In this document: positions 20,692 through 32,719 of the stretch, piece by piece
How the letters are laid out: each line of letters begins with the position of its first letter
How positions within the stretch are numbered: position 1 is the stretch's first letter
NCBI GenBank assembly: GCA_021018995.1
Contig: CM037586.1
Location: 145,618,060 to 145,682,059, forward strand
Source of the DNA: Chloranthus sessilifolius
Taxonomy: Eukaryota > Streptophyta > Magnoliopsida > Chloranthales > Chloranthaceae
DNA: 64,000 nt
Direction of reading: 5' to 3'
Made by a program: the position numbers and the translations under genes
The notes under the pieces: generated by a model
What the model saw: only the letters and a program-made list of their open reading frames with translations
Database searches by the model: none
What the model was told of the DNA's origin: nothing

Positions 20692-22563
20692 ATGGCTGAT
20701 CAAAGGCAAGAAATGAATGGGAACAACCAGAATGGCAATAATGCAAATAATAGAAATAATGGGAATAACAATTACAATGAGGGCCCTAGAACACTCGAAT
20801 ATTATAATGATCTTAGTTTTTATGAGGATCAGGATAGTATCATGCATGATCCCATTCTAGGGAACCACTATGAATTCAAATCAGCAATGATTCAAATGCT
20901 ACCTATTTTCCATGGGTTAGCAAATGAAAATCCGCACGTTCATCTAAATGAATTCACTGAGGTCTGTAAAATGTTCAGAGTCCACAATGTCACTGATGAG
21001 ATAGCTAAGCTACGACTCTTTCTTTTCTCTTTAAGAGATAAGGCAAAAACGTGGTTCTATTCCTTAGAACCACAATCTATCCAAAGTTGGGTAAAGCTAC
21101 ATCGTCAGTTCCTTAAAAAATATTTTCCCATGACTAAAGTCATTGAGTTGCGTCAGAAAATTCAATTTTCAAACATTCCATGAATGTTGGGAACGCTTTA
21201 AGGAATTGATTAAGAGTTGTCCCAATCATCAAGTTCCAAGGTGGCAACAAGTCCAGAGTTTTTACAATGGACTGATTCCTGAAGAGAGACGCATGGTTGA
21301 TGCATCTTGTGGTGGATCATGTGCCACAAAGGAAGCCGACGAATTGTTGGCATTGTTTGAGAAGTTGTATCAAAACCTCGATACAAAATGCAACATTGGG
21401 GCGAATTAACTTGGACCTGGCTCCTAAATCTCATATGTTGACAAAAGACGGATTATATGATGTCAACAATAATACCTTTGATCTATCAACAAAGGTTGAC
21501 ATGTTGTTCAAGCAAATGAATATGTTGTTAGCTGCTACCAAGCAAGCTAAAGCTCCTATCACCCCCACTGTGTGTTCAATTTGTGACCACCCTGGTCACA
21601 TTGCTAATGAGTGCCCAACTACTTTGTCATTCATCCCAGATGAACCTACTCCTCAAGAGCAGGTCAATGTGACTCAATCTTATCAGCGGCAAGGTAGAAA
21701 CATGTACTCCAATACCTACAATCCGGAATGGAAAAATCACCCCAACTTAGGATGGGGAGGGTCGAACCAATCGGTCGTAAACCAGTGATCTGAGCCAACA
21801 CAATGAGTGGACAACAAACTTTTCAACCAAATTTTCAGAAATTTACGCTTGCAAGAATCCTAATTTCCAACAGAATTCCAATTTCCAGCAGAATGCTCCA
21901 TATTATCATCCAAATACTGAATATCAAAAAAATCAGAATTTCAATCAGAATCTTAATCAATCTCATACCAGCACTTCGAAAGATTCTGATTTGAAAAAAA
22001 AGGTGATGCGAAGCATGCAATCTTTTCAGCAGATGATAATGGACCAAGTCAGTCAATTGGCCAATCAATTGAGTCAACAAGAGGAAGGTAGGCTTCCCAG
22101 CCAACCCGTTAACAATCCTCGAGGTCAAGCACCACCTGATGAAGGACCATCGAATAGTCAACAGTTGAAAGTTTTTACGGTGCTGAGAAGTGGGCGAGAA
22201 GTTGATAATCAAGTGGAAATGCCTGTGAAAGTTGATGCAGAAAGAGAAGCAGCGAAAGAGAAAGAATCAGAGATAAGAAAAGATAAAGGAAAAGGAAAAG
22301 AGAACGAAAAAGAGAAAGAGAAAGGGCAAGGAAGAGAGAAGGGAAAAGAAAAAGAAATAGAGAAAGTGTCACTTCCAACTGTCCAACAAGGACGTGAAAA
22401 AGAATCGGAACTTGAATCTGCACCTTATGTCCCAAAGGTACCATTCCCTCAATGCCTAACTCCTCCATCTAGAATGGGAAAGGGACCGACAAAAATGGAA
22501 GAAAATTTTGAAACATTCAAGCAAGTAAAGATAAATCTTCCATTACTTGAAACAATCAAATAA
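20692..22563 (+). pseudogene. gag: gag of element C (Athila-like)
   Basis: The start is ATG 20692 (MADQRQEMNGNNQ), followed by an Asn-rich N-terminus. The retrotransposon-gag core lies at about 20850-21180 (FHGLANENPHVHLNEF, KTWFYSLEP). A frameshift near 21165 and another near 21390 precede GLYDVNNN and the zinc knuckle CSICDHPGHIANEC (about 21575-21615). A stop at 21786 and a disrupted Gln/Asn-rich stretch precede QLANQLS and a Lys/Glu-rich low-complexity region (22240-22370). The stop at 22561 sits where the linker to protease should read on. It codes for the particle protein; it is not intact. Confidence 0.85.
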
Positions 22564-22593
22564 GTTCCTGAGTATGCCAAGTTTTTCAAAGAT

Positions 22594-23256
22594 TTGTGTA
22601 CTCGTAAGAGAAAGGCACGTACTCATGTTTCAAAGAAAGTGTTCCTGACTAATCAAGTCAGTTCGATGTTGCAATTGGAAACCCCACAGAAGCTGAAAGA
22701 CCCTGGAGTTCCAACTGTTCCATGTGTCATTGGTGGGCAACCAATTGGAAAGGCATTATTGGATTTGGGAGCGAGTGTTAATCTAAGCCCATACTCAATG
22801 TACGAGAAACTCGGATTGGGCGAATTGAAACCCACGACGGTCACACTCCAACTGGCAGATAGATCAGAAAGAAGACCTAGGGGTATTATCGAGGATGTGT
22901 TGGTTGGAATAGACAAGTTTGTCTTTCCAGTGAACTTCATTATTTTAGACATGGAACCACCCGTTAAATCAATTAATCAAGTCCCCATCATCCTTGGACG
23001 TCCGTTTCTCGCCACTACCAACGCTTGCATTAATTGTCGAATGAGAGTCATGGACATTTCTTTTGGGAACATGAAGTTCAGATTAAACATATTCCATGCG
23101 ATGAACCATTTCCCTAACGAGGATGAGGTCGAATGTTTTTACATCGATCAGATGGACGAAGTGGTGGATGAAGCATTACCGTCAATGCTCACCAAAGAAG
23201 AATTTGAAACTGCTTTGTTGGCCATCTATGAACAAAAAGGATCTGAAAGGAAGTAA
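22594..23256 (+). pseudogene. pol: Protease region of element C
   Basis: Aspartic protease: the catalytic loop reads LLDLGASVN (the usual D-S/T-G is D-L-G, common in Athila-like elements) near 22755, with the second conserved block PIILGRPFLATTNA near 22985. The 220-codon frame is open and ends at TAA 23256. It follows gag by 30 bp in the same frame as 21991-22563. It would mature the Gag-Pol polyprotein. Confidence 0.8.
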
Positions 23257-23310
23257 TCAGAGGAGAATAAGTCAAGTTCATCATGTCCAGATGATAACTT
23301 ATGTGAAGTT

Positions 23311-24997
23311 GTGACTAAGATAGAACCGTTACCCATTGAGGTAAAAGCTGAACCGACTCCATCAATTGAGGAGCCACCAACTGTGGAATTGAAACAGTTG
23401 CCTGAATCGCTCAAATACGCTTTTCTGGGACCACGAGAAACGTTTCCGGTGATAATTTCATCCACGTTATCGGAAGAACAAGAGCATGACTTGTTGAAAG
23501 TGCATAAAGATCACAAGGAGGCTATTGGATGGACCCTAGCTGATTTAAAAGGGATTGACCCATCAGTATGTATGCATAAAATACATCTGGAAGATGAGAG
23601 TAGACCATCGAGGAAACCGCAAAGGCGACTTAATCCGAACATGCAAGAAGTCATTTTAAAGGAAGTCATTAAACTTCTCGATGCTGGAATCATCTATCCG
23701 ATCTCTGATAGTGAAGGGTAAGTCCAGTCCAAATCGTTAGAAAAGTGCGGAATCACCGTGTGAAAGAAACTCAAGGAGAATTGGTCCCTACCGCAAACTC
23801 TTTGGGTGGCGTCGCATTGATTATAGAAAATTGAACAAAGCTACCAGAAAGGATCATTTTCCCCTTCCGTTCATTGATCAAATCCTTGAGAAGTTAGCAG
23901 GACAATAGTTTTATTACTTTCTTGATGGTTATTCGGGATACAATCAAGTGCCCATTTTTCCACCTGATCAAGAGAAGACGACATTTACGTGTCCCTACGG
24001 AACGTTTGCATATCGAAGAATGCCATTTGACTTATGTAATGCACCTGGTACTTTTCAACGATGTATGTTGGCTATATTTTCGGATATGATTGACAAGTTC
24101 ATCGAGGTATTCATGGACGATTTTTCTGTTTTTGGGAAAACATTTGGTTCTTGTTTGAATCATCTTTCACAAGTGTTGCAACGTTGTGTCGAATCAAAAC
24201 TTATTCTTAGCTGGGAAAAGAACCATTTTATAGTTCAACAAGGAATTGTTCTCGGGCATATTGTTTCCAAGAAAGGAATCGAAGTTGATAAGGCCAAAGT
24301 CGACCTAATTGCTAATTTGCCCCCACCGAAGAGTGTTCGACAAATTCGATCATTTTTGGGTCATGCTGGATTTTATAGAAGGTTCATCAAAGATTTTAGT
24401 AAGGTGGATAAACCATTGTGCACCCTGGGTGGCAAAGATGTTCCTTTTGATTTCAACGAGGACTGCATAAAAGCATTTCTGAAATTGCGCGAGCTCTTAT
24501 CAAATGCACCAATAATCCAACCACCGGATTATTCTTTACCATTCGAACTCATGTGTGATGCATCTGATTATGCTATCGGAGCTGTCTTAGGGCAGAGGGC
24601 AAACAAATTACCTCACGTAATTTACTATGCTAGCAAGACATTGATTGATGCACAACTCAATTAAACCACCACCGAGAAAGAATTGTTAGCTGTGGTGTAT
24701 GCTCTCGATAAATTTTGATCTTATCTGCTTGGATAAAAAATAGTGGTCTTTTCAGACCACTCTGCATTGAAATATTTGTTGGCAAAGAAGGAAGCCAAAC
24801 CAAGATTGATCCGCTGGATCTTGTTCCTTCAAGAGTTCAATTTCGAAATCAAAGATAAAAAGGGAGTAGAGAATGTTGTGGCTGATCACTTGTCTCGCAT
24901 TTTGCCTAAAGAATCTTCTGCACCTGAACCTATCCGGGACACTTTTTCGGATGAGCAATTAATGGCAATTGATGCGACGGCTACGAAAGCTCCTTGA
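23311..24997 (+). pseudogene. pol: Reverse transcriptase and RNase H of element C
   Basis: RT motifs appear in order: the LLDAGIIYPISDS entry (about 23670), a broken fingers region at 23720-23945 where frames change, CPYGTFAYRRMPFDLCNAP (about 23980), the active-site EVFMDDFSVFG (about 24105; Y[VM]DD becomes FMDD, usual for this clade), and FLGHAGFYRRFIKDFS (about 24355). RNase H has the ELMCDASDYAIGAVLG Asp (about 24550), TTEKELLAV and [16 protein letters not shown], broken by stops at 24662, 24718 and 24736. It copies element RNA into DNA and removes the RNA strand. Confidence 0.85.
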
Positions 24998-25009
24998 TTT
25001 GCCAATATC

Positions 25010-26284
25010 GTGAATTATCTGGTCACTGGCAGAATCCCTACTGAATGGGGTAAGAATGATAAGCATCTCTTTTTCTCCCAAATCAAATACTATTTTTGGG
25101 ATGAACCACAATTATTCAAAATCTATTCCGATAAAATCATCAGGAGATGTGTACCGAAAGAAGAACAACTAAGCGTCATAAATTTTTGCCATGCTGGAGC
25201 CTGTGGAGGCCATTTCGGAGGACAGAAGATCGCATAGAAAATCCTTTAAAGCGGATTCTACTGGCCCTCCATCTTTTGTGACGTCGCTCAATTTTGCAAA
25301 GAATGCCAACGATGTCAGCAACTGGGAAACATTTCACGAAGAAATATGATGCCCCTTAATCCGATTTTAATTGTTGAAATTTTTTATGTTTGGGGGATTG
25401 ACTTCATGGGTCCTTTTCTCCCATCTTTCGGATACTCATATATTCTTGTAGCTGTTGACTACGTTTCCAAATGGATTGAAACTGTGGCAACCCGTTCGAA
25501 TGACCACAAAGTTGTGGTCAAATTTCTGAAAGAAAATGTTTTTAACAGATTCGGGTTTCCACGGGCGATCATTAGTGATGGCGGTTCGCACTTCTGCAAC
25601 CGCCATTTTGCTACTTTAATGAAGAAATACGGCGTCACTCACAAGGTCGCAACGCCATATCACCCGCAAACTAGTGGTCAAGTGGAAGTGTCGAACCGAG
25701 AGATTAAACGAATTTTAGAAAAGACGGTGCGACCAGATAGAAGAGATTGGTCTAACCAACTATCTGATGCTCTTTGGGCCTATCGTACCGCCTTCAAGAC
25801 ACCAATTGGAATGTCTCCGTTCAGAATTGTCTACGGGAAAGCATGCCATCTTTCTGTTGAATTGGAGCATAATGCATTTTGGGCTATCAAAAGATTTAAC
25901 TTTGATATGCAAGCGGCAGGATCAAATCGAAGGCTACAGCTGAGTGAATTAGAAGAGCTACGCTATGATGCGTATGAAAACTCCAAGATGTATAAAGAAC
26001 GGTACAAGAAGCTGCATGATGAGTCAATATCTCAGAAAGAGTTTCACATTGGGCAAAAGGTTTGGCTGTTTAATTTCAGACTAAAGCTTCACCCGGGAAA
26101 ACTGAAATCGAGATGGGAAGGCCCGTATCAGGTTGTTTCTATTAGTGTGCATGGTGCGATTGAGATCCGCAGTCTCACGGACAATCGAGTTTTCAAAGTG
26201 AATGGGCAACGTCTTAAACCGGTGTTTGAGCCCATGACCCAGATGAGAATTGAGGCAATGCACCTTAGTGACCCAGATTCTTGA
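25010..26284 (+). pseudogene. pol: Integrase of element C
   Basis: Zinc-binding His/Cys residues are at 25190-25320 (INFCHAGACGGH, then [11 protein letters not shown]), broken by stops at 25237 and 25249. The catalytic DDE triad is readable: GIDFMGPF (about 25400), ISDGGSHFC (about 25575) and Glu in [11 protein letters not shown] (about 25680). The 312-codon frame from 25346 runs to TGA 26284 and ends with a GPY/F-like segment WEGPYQVVS (about 26115). No chromodomain follows, consistent with Athila-like. Confidence 0.85.
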
Positions 26285-28384
26285 GCAATGAAGAGGTCGA
26301 GCTGTCGACACTTAAACTCAGCGCTTCCTAGGAGGCAACCCAGTGTGTTTTATTTATTTTCGTTTTCATTTTTGTTTTTGTTAGTTCTAGAATATTAGTT
26401 TTTAGTTTAGTTTAGGTTGTTTTTAATTTTCAAATTAGTGTAGCCACATTACCTTCAATCTATTTTTGGTCATGTTCTAATTTTATGCACATATTCTCTG
26501 CACCTGATCTTTGTGTTGAGGTACTTTTCAACAGGTTTGGGGGTGCAATACCTATTTCAATCAATGAGGACATTGTCATTTTTAGGTTTGGGGGTATGAT
26601 TCTCTATCTTGCATCACTTTCTTATTTTTCTTCATATAAAAAAATAAAAATAAATAAATAAATAAAATTTTGAACCATCATATATGAATTATTTTTTGAT
26701 AGTTTTCAAACTTTAGTTGATGATGCATGTGAATTTAATTTTGAGAATATCGATGTCAGATTTTGAATGCTTGTATCTAGGATAATGAAGCTTAATGTGA
26801 TATTTTGTGGGTAATTTTGATATTCATGCGTAGAATTTTTGCACTTATACCAAGCTAAGACTTAGAAATCGATGAACTGTTTTGAACGGTGAATCTTAGG
26901 TTCTTAGTGGAGACTAAACCCAGGAAGCTTTAGAGCCAAATATCCATTGTTGATGAGTGAATACATAAACTCGGAGTTTTCTTTGAATACGAATTATTTT
27001 GCACAATCTCATATATTTTATTTTGACTTGTGACTTTGCATGATATCAAATTCATATTATTGTGTTAGAACGTACTGTATATCTACTCAAGACAAATAGG
27101 CAAGGTTACCATCTTTTAAGGATATGATTGAAGGCCATCTTTGGCTCGTTTGTGCTTAAATATCCCACCTCGTATAAATTTATCCTTCTAGTACCCCTTT
27201 GAGCCTATTGGAGAATTTACCTTTATACATTCCTTGATAAGCCACGTTAACCTTTAACCCTTCACCATTTCTGAAAATTCAGTTTTACCCTTCTTATTTC
27301 TGAGAAATTAGGAACGAGAGATGAAAATGAATAAAAAGAGAATAAGTGGAGAGATACTGAGTTGTGGTGTTTACTGAGAGTGTATGGCAAAAATATAAAA
27401 GAAAAAGGGGAGAGAAAAAGAAAAAGAAAATTGTGAAAAATAATGAAAAATATGAGGTGCTTCAAGAAAAGAAAATTCAAAAGAAAAAGAAAGTTGAGAA
27501 AAATAGGAAAATATTGAGAAAAATAGTGAGAGGTTAGAAAAGAAAAAGAAGAGAAATAGAAAAATCAGAAGTTTGTTTCTTTTCCGATTTCTCAGAAATT
27601 TTGAATCTCAATTCCCTTTCTTTCTTACCCTTTCCTGAGCCCCATTACAACCCTACAAAAGACCTTCATGATTTGATCTTGCATTGGTAACTGCCTTGTG
27701 GAGAGTAAATATATGATACTTATGACACTTGATATGGCATGCTTAGGATATACAAGTATCTATTCTTATGAGATTTGATTTTGTTCATTGATTACATCGC
27801 GTTTTAGTTATCATGTGAGACCTTTTTGCTTGTTTTGTATTGATCTCTCACATATGTACGAAAGCTTACCCATCATCGGAGTGATTTTATTTCGAGAGTA
27901 TACCTAAAGTGAGGATTGAGTCGAGATAACAGATCCGACGGTTTTCCGTTTGGACTAGTTCCGAGATGGATGAATCTTGGTTTGGGTATGCACACACTTC
28001 ACGTTTAGGCATGAATGGATGAGTTGTTTAACAATTTGAGCATTAGATTAATTTGAATGGATACTAGCATGATTGACATGACATTAATATTTAAGATTGA
28101 TGATTCACATATTGAAACAATTAATGTTTTTGTTTTTGAATAATATATATGTTATAAAAAATCATGTTTTGAAAACTCAATTTTGCCGATGGTTTGAAAT
28201 TTTTGGAAGTTTGTGGGTAACTTCACTGTAAACCCTCAGGAGACACAACTCCTCCACTAGGGATCACCTAGGGGTTTAAAGGCTTATTGCACATGCTAAG
28301 TACAATCGTGCTCCCTACGAAAGCGGCATTTATTTTCTTTAGTTTGCTTTACTCGAGGACTAGCAAAGTATAGGTTTAGGGGTG
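26285..28384 (+). other. 3' non-coding region of element C with three PPT-like motifs
   Basis: No env or aORF frame is seen. GGTTTGGGGGTG (26534-26545) and GGTTTGGGGGTA (26585-26596) nearly match the true polypurine tract GGTTTAGGGGTG (28373-28384) that abuts the 3' LTR. A purine-rich, AG-biased stretch occupies about 27290-27570. Athila-like elements commonly have such long 3' regions. Confidence 0.7.
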
Positions 28385-29904
28385 TGATGAGTAGTGAAAT
28401 ATGATGATATTTCACCCCTAGATACCTACATTTAGCTATCCGATGAAGGTTATCTGATAAGAATTATTAGATTTAAAGTGTTTCAGGTAAATACAAGCCA
28501 AGTGCAGAAAATAACCCAAGAATTCTGAAAATAATGTCAAAACACTGTAACTTTGGGTCATCGAGAACTTGGTGCGACTTGCAGATCCATTTTGACCTTC
28601 AAGACGGCCGAATTATGAAATTGTCAAAACACAAAAGTTGTAGAACTTTCTGTCAGCTTTCCAACGGCATAGGAATCGCCTCAATCTGAGTTTGGGACAT
28701 CAAGTTATAGCCAAAATACCAAAGTAGTGTCTGATGCAAAGTTCGGCAGAAATTCACGAAAATCTGGGAGGTCGATGCATCGACCCTATTGGGTCGATTA
28801 ATCGACCCTAAATTTTCGAGTTGGAACACCTCTGCGGCTGGGAAACTTCGGCTCTATTTAAAGCGGATCAAACACTTCGGAAAAGGGAAATTAGAGATAG
28901 ATAATTAGAGAGTTAGTTTTGGCTTTTCCTTTTTTAGAGTTTTTGGAGAGAATTTAGAAGATTATTATTCATTATTATTATTTTTGGTTTTAGACTCCTC
29001 TTGGCATCTTTTCAAGAGTTCTTCTTTCTCTTTTTTCTAGGGTTCCATCTGGGTAGATTGTACTTAGGATTTACATTATTTTTCCTTTACGTTCATGAAA
29101 GCATAGATTGTATTTAGGAAAAGGCATTATAAACAAAGATCTTTTGAAAGAAATAAAAAGAGGAATGACTTTGAATGAACAAGGAGATCATACACCAAAG
29201 ATGAGCGACTAAATTAGTAGATCGGGGAAGATGCGATCCCCAGATAAGTACCCTTATTTATGATTAATACCATAGTCGATTTATTGTCATCATGAAAATG
29301 TTTTGCTAAAAGTTTGTGTTATTGAAAATATATTGAATGCTTGTTATGATCGTTGATGGCGCGTATCAACGGCCATAATCGCTAGATCTGAACCTGCAGA
29401 CTGATCTAGGCTGCAGAGCGATTATGTACTTACTGTTATGATCTAAACATCATGAGATACGCTATGCTTCTTACATGACTCATACCGCAATGATAGGCTG
29501 AGTCATTATTTTTAGATAGGGTATGCCGGATTGATGATCATATTTTATTACGAATCATCTCTATAGACGAATGATGGTGTGAATGATGCTTTAATGAAAT
29601 TATGGGTTTTAATGATAGAGAAGGGGTACAAATCTGGGGTAGCATATTCCTTGATCATCTTTAAATACTGTTCTTAGATTCATTAGTAATTAGTTGTTTA
29701 GATTAATTTATTTTTCTTGCATTTAGAAAAAGTGATAAATTTTTGGTTAAATTGGATTTTCCCTTTGGTACTTCCTTAGGGATGTTTTTAAATCTCTGAA
29801 AGAATTAATTAAAATTCACGTTTCCCTGTGGGTTCGACACCTTTGTTCTTGCCATACTGCAATAGATCTCATGCACTTGCAAGGGTTACATTTAAAATCG
29901 ATCA
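28385..29904 (+). repeat. 3' LTR of element C
   Basis: Same sequence as 17917-19439 with scattered changes; starts at the polypurine tract, ends AAATCGATCA and is followed by the duplication CCTGC. It repeats the two palindromes at 28770-28785 and 28791-28808. Confidence 0.95.
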
Positions 29905-30607
29905 CCTGCCAGCCAACATTGCGGGATGTAGCAAAGAGTATTATAAATTTTTTTAGGTGTAAAATGACACGAAGCCAATGCTGTGAAGATATTTTTATTC
30001 CAATTCACATCGACCAACCACTCCATTGGGCGCTTGTTGTGGCCATCCCCTCATCCCGTAAAATCTTCGTCCTGGACCCACTCCCAAATCATCCTCCGAA
30101 AACTAAATTTTACAAGGAGATAAGGACTCTAGTAAGTTCCAATACCGTCAATAGAGGCGCTAGAAGTGCTAACGCCTCTCAGTCAAAGCGTCTACGCTTC
30201 AACCCCAAAGCGACAACTCTTTGACCTCGGGGCGTCAGCGCTCCCAACGCTTTTGTATAGTTGTGTTAGCACCCCCTTCTATTTTCTAAATGTATGTGCT
30301 ACACATTCAATTTTTGTTTTATTGATAGACGCATTACCTACCGGCCTTGTTTTATATGCACAGCACAACCAAATCAATTTTTAGGAAATATCCTTGGGAT
30401 TCTGAGGGTGTCAATGCGCCACACCAACTAAACGGTTTTGACTATGAGGTTTATGTGATAAAATAGGTTGATTATTTCAGCAGGAAACTCGAGCTAACTT
30501 TTGCCCAGGAAGACATCATTCCTTTGAGAGCCGAGATTGGGCACGCCCTTGCAGCACACGAGGAAGAAAATTGGGATTCCAGTGACGATGTTGAATCGCT
30601 TGTTTAA
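29905..30607 (+). pseudogene. Ulp1-like (C48) cysteine protease domain, interrupted and mutated
   Basis: HIDQPLHWALVVAIPSSRKI (about 30007-30066) followed by FVLDPLP carries the His and Asp expected of a Ulp1/SENP-type domain. A later segment (30386-30607) reads EGVNAPHQLNGFDYEVYV and, after an in-frame TAG (about 30463), LTFAQEDIIPLRAEIGHAL to TAA 30607. The Gln before NG is kept, but the catalytic Cys expected in the NG-x-DCG motif reads Tyr. Between the segments (about 30131-30384) is an intron-like stretch with a GTAAGT donor and a TTTTTAG acceptor; phases do not match cleanly. Such domains occur in plant MULEs and CACTA elements as well as in host genes; which this was is open. Confidence 0.65.
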
Positions 30608-31490
30608 ATTTTTTGTTATATATAAATATACTTTCACCTCTATTGAAAGTACTAGATTCTTACAATGTACACAAGATTTACACATGATTGATACAATGTA
30701 AACTGATAATAATACATACCATTTTTTCAATATATACATGGGATTTTTCCACAGGATATGTTGTTAAACTATGTCATTTCGAAGCGCTAACACGTTAACC
30801 TCGAAGCGTCAGCGCTCCTTATTGGACACACTGACACGTCCAATATGAAGCATCGACGCTCCTTATTGGACTTGCTGGCTTCTAATGTAAACTGACTTCA
30901 GGCAATTGTTCTTATAACACCTTGCAATTCCTCTTTAATGATAGTCAATGCTCCTTATTGGGATCAGTGTATATTTCCTCGTGGAAGACCAATAGTCTTA
31001 ATGATGGAGTACGAACAGCCGTTACAATAAATTTATTGTATCATTTATATAAGGCTTCCTTTCTCTCATCATTTTAGTCATTCACTAGCCATGACAAACA
31101 AGCCAAAGGAATACAACATCAATTGGGGAGAAATTGAATGACTAATGGTGGACTACAAACATCGTAGTTCCTTCACCTTTCTAAGTGTTACTTTTCCTAA
31201 CGTTGAAACTAACTTTCTTCACATATAAATTATAGAAGTTATATGTCTCATCTTCATATTAGAATTTTAAGCCGATACGTGGCTTCCATTCCTCGCTGGT
31301 ATTCTCAGACCCTCCACAACAATCAAGCATTTCGATATCCCTATCACAACAAAGTGAAACTCCTTCTAAAGAAACAGTCTCAGGGGTGAGATTTAAATCA
31401 ACACCACCTACATTGAATCCTCTAATCGAGTCACAACCCCTGTATTAGATGAAAAATAAATCAACAATAGGCTAATAAGGAAATTGATTC
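30608..31490. other. 3' flank of the Ulp1-like gene, GAAGCG repeats
   Basis: At 30778-30885 there are several GAAGCG-TCAGCGCTCCTTATTGGAC-type copies, matching 17415-17575 on the other side of element C. The remainder shows no recognisable gene. Confidence 0.5.
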
Positions 31491-31500
31491 ATAACAAAGT

Positions 31501-31920
31501 GATGATTCGGCCATAATGAGCGTCATTGCTTCAAGTTAGAAGTGATGGCGCTTCTAACCCATCGCGTCGTCACTTCGTATTGCTTCACATAAGAAGTGTC
31601 TACTTCATATAAGGAAACAGACTCACAACGAATTGATGATGCGGCCATAAAGAGCGTCATCGCTTCAAGTTAGAAGCGATGGCGCTACTAACTCGTCATG
31701 TCATTTCTTCATATCGCTTCACATAAGAAATGTCTGCTTTTATGTCGACTATAATTTATATATTTTTAAATGCTTATAATTTTATGATCTTCACCCTATA
31801 AATAAATGAAAAGATCCATCAACTACAAGCAAATGAGAATACCGCTTCACATATGAAGCGATGGCACAGACCATACGAAGCGTCGTCATTCAGGCATAGA
31901 AGCGACGATCATCTCTGACC
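31501..31920. repeat. 134-bp-period duplication with ATCGCTTC...GAAGCGAT hairpins
   Basis: Units starting at 31501 and 31635 share GATGATNCGGCCATAA, AGCGTCATYGCTTCAAG and GCTTCACATAAGAA. Each contains a hairpin of the type ATCGCTTC-AAGTTA-GAAGCGAT. Looser GAAGCG words continue to about 31910. Confidence 0.75.
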
Positions 31921-32480
31921 AATACTAACTCTTCGCAGAAAAATTGTTTGTCTCAATTATAACATATATATTTGAATGTCTATAATTTTATAATATGTAA
32001 CCTGTAAATCATACACAGAAACGAGCTGCGAAGCACCAAACTTCAAATGTCATTCTTCTGCGCTTCTATCTAATCAGAGGTCCAGAGAGAAAGGGAAAGT
32101 GGTCTTAGGGATCAAGCTTTTCCACAGAGAGCACTTCTATCCAATCAGAGCTCCAGAGAGAGGCACCCCTTTGGACAATGCCCAACTTTTCCACAGAGTC
32201 TCACAAAGAAGTGCAAGCAAGAGAGAGGAAATAAAACGAGAGAAAAAAAGAACCTGAAAAGAGAGAGAGAGAGACTGAGAAAGAACCTGTAGCCTTTTTT
32301 GAATTCTTTTACCGCCATATGATGACGAGACATTCCCCTTGAGGCCTACGCTACCTACCTCAGTCAGTTATACGTTGTATAGCCTCCTGCGCTACCTACT
32401 TTACCTACCACTCTCAGAAGGAAACCCAATTGTGGCTAACCCGGGTTAGTGCAATTGCACTTTCCACGTATCCGCTCCCC
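31921..32480. other. Unassigned sequence
   Basis: A partial local duplication (CTTCTAT..AATCAGAG..CCAGAGAGA near 32062 and 32136) and an AG-rich tract (32210-32290) are all that stand out. No gene is recognised. Confidence 0.4.
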
Positions 32481-32483
32481 ATT

Positions 32484-32534
32484 GGGGGGGCGGGGGGGGG
32501 GGGGGGGGTAGAAATGTCTCTATGCTCCTTTGCC

Positions 32535-32567
<33 letters not shown>
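32484..32567. repeat. Poly-G run and (TG)n microsatellite
   Basis: Seven G, one C, then seventeen G (32484-32508) are followed by a (TG)n tract at 32542-32567. Homopolymer lengths may be unreliable in assembly. Confidence 0.85.
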
Positions 32568-32571
32568 GGGG

Positions 32572-32701
32572 TAATGATCACCTGACTCGAATCACGTTAG
32601 AGTCACATATGACTCAAGTGGGTGACCGTCAAATATTGACCACGACATGATCTAACAATCACCCGCTCGAGTTGTGCATGATTTGAGTCCGGTGATCATT
32701 A
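32572..32701. mobile_element. 130-bp hairpin MITE
   Basis: Ends are TAATGATCACC...GGTGATCATTA with an imperfect inverted repeat continuing (GACTCGAATCA against TGATTTGAGTC). It sits between a (TG)n and an (AT)n tract. The superfamily is not determined because the flanks are simple repeats. Confidence 0.65.
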
Positions 32702-32719
32702 TATATATATATATATATA

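Larger units (their letters stand above)
17917..29904 (+). mobile_element. Element C: complete Athila-like Ty3/gypsy element
   Basis: Two near-identical LTRs (17917-19439 and 28385-29904), TG...CA termini, a perfect 5-bp target duplication CCTGC (17912-17916 and 29905-29909), a primer site and a polypurine tract bound the element. Internal order is gag, protease, RT, RNase H, integrase, the Ty3/gypsy order, and the protein motifs are Athila-like. No chromodomain and no aORF or env ORF is seen after integrase. LTRs differ by few substitutions and small indels, so insertion is fairly recent, yet gag and pol are broken. Confidence 0.95.

Noticed and set aside
27262-27480. Minus-strand Phe/Leu/Ser-rich ORF resembling a membrane protein
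   Set aside because: It is antisense to an AG-rich tract in the 3' region of element C; hydrophobicity comes from composition.
26285-28384. Envelope-like ORF downstream of integrase in element C
   Set aside because: No open or reconstructable frame with membrane segments or aORF blocks was found there.
32484-32508. Long G run as a functional quadruplex
   Set aside because: A homopolymer of this length next to microsatellites is more likely a slippage or assembly product.
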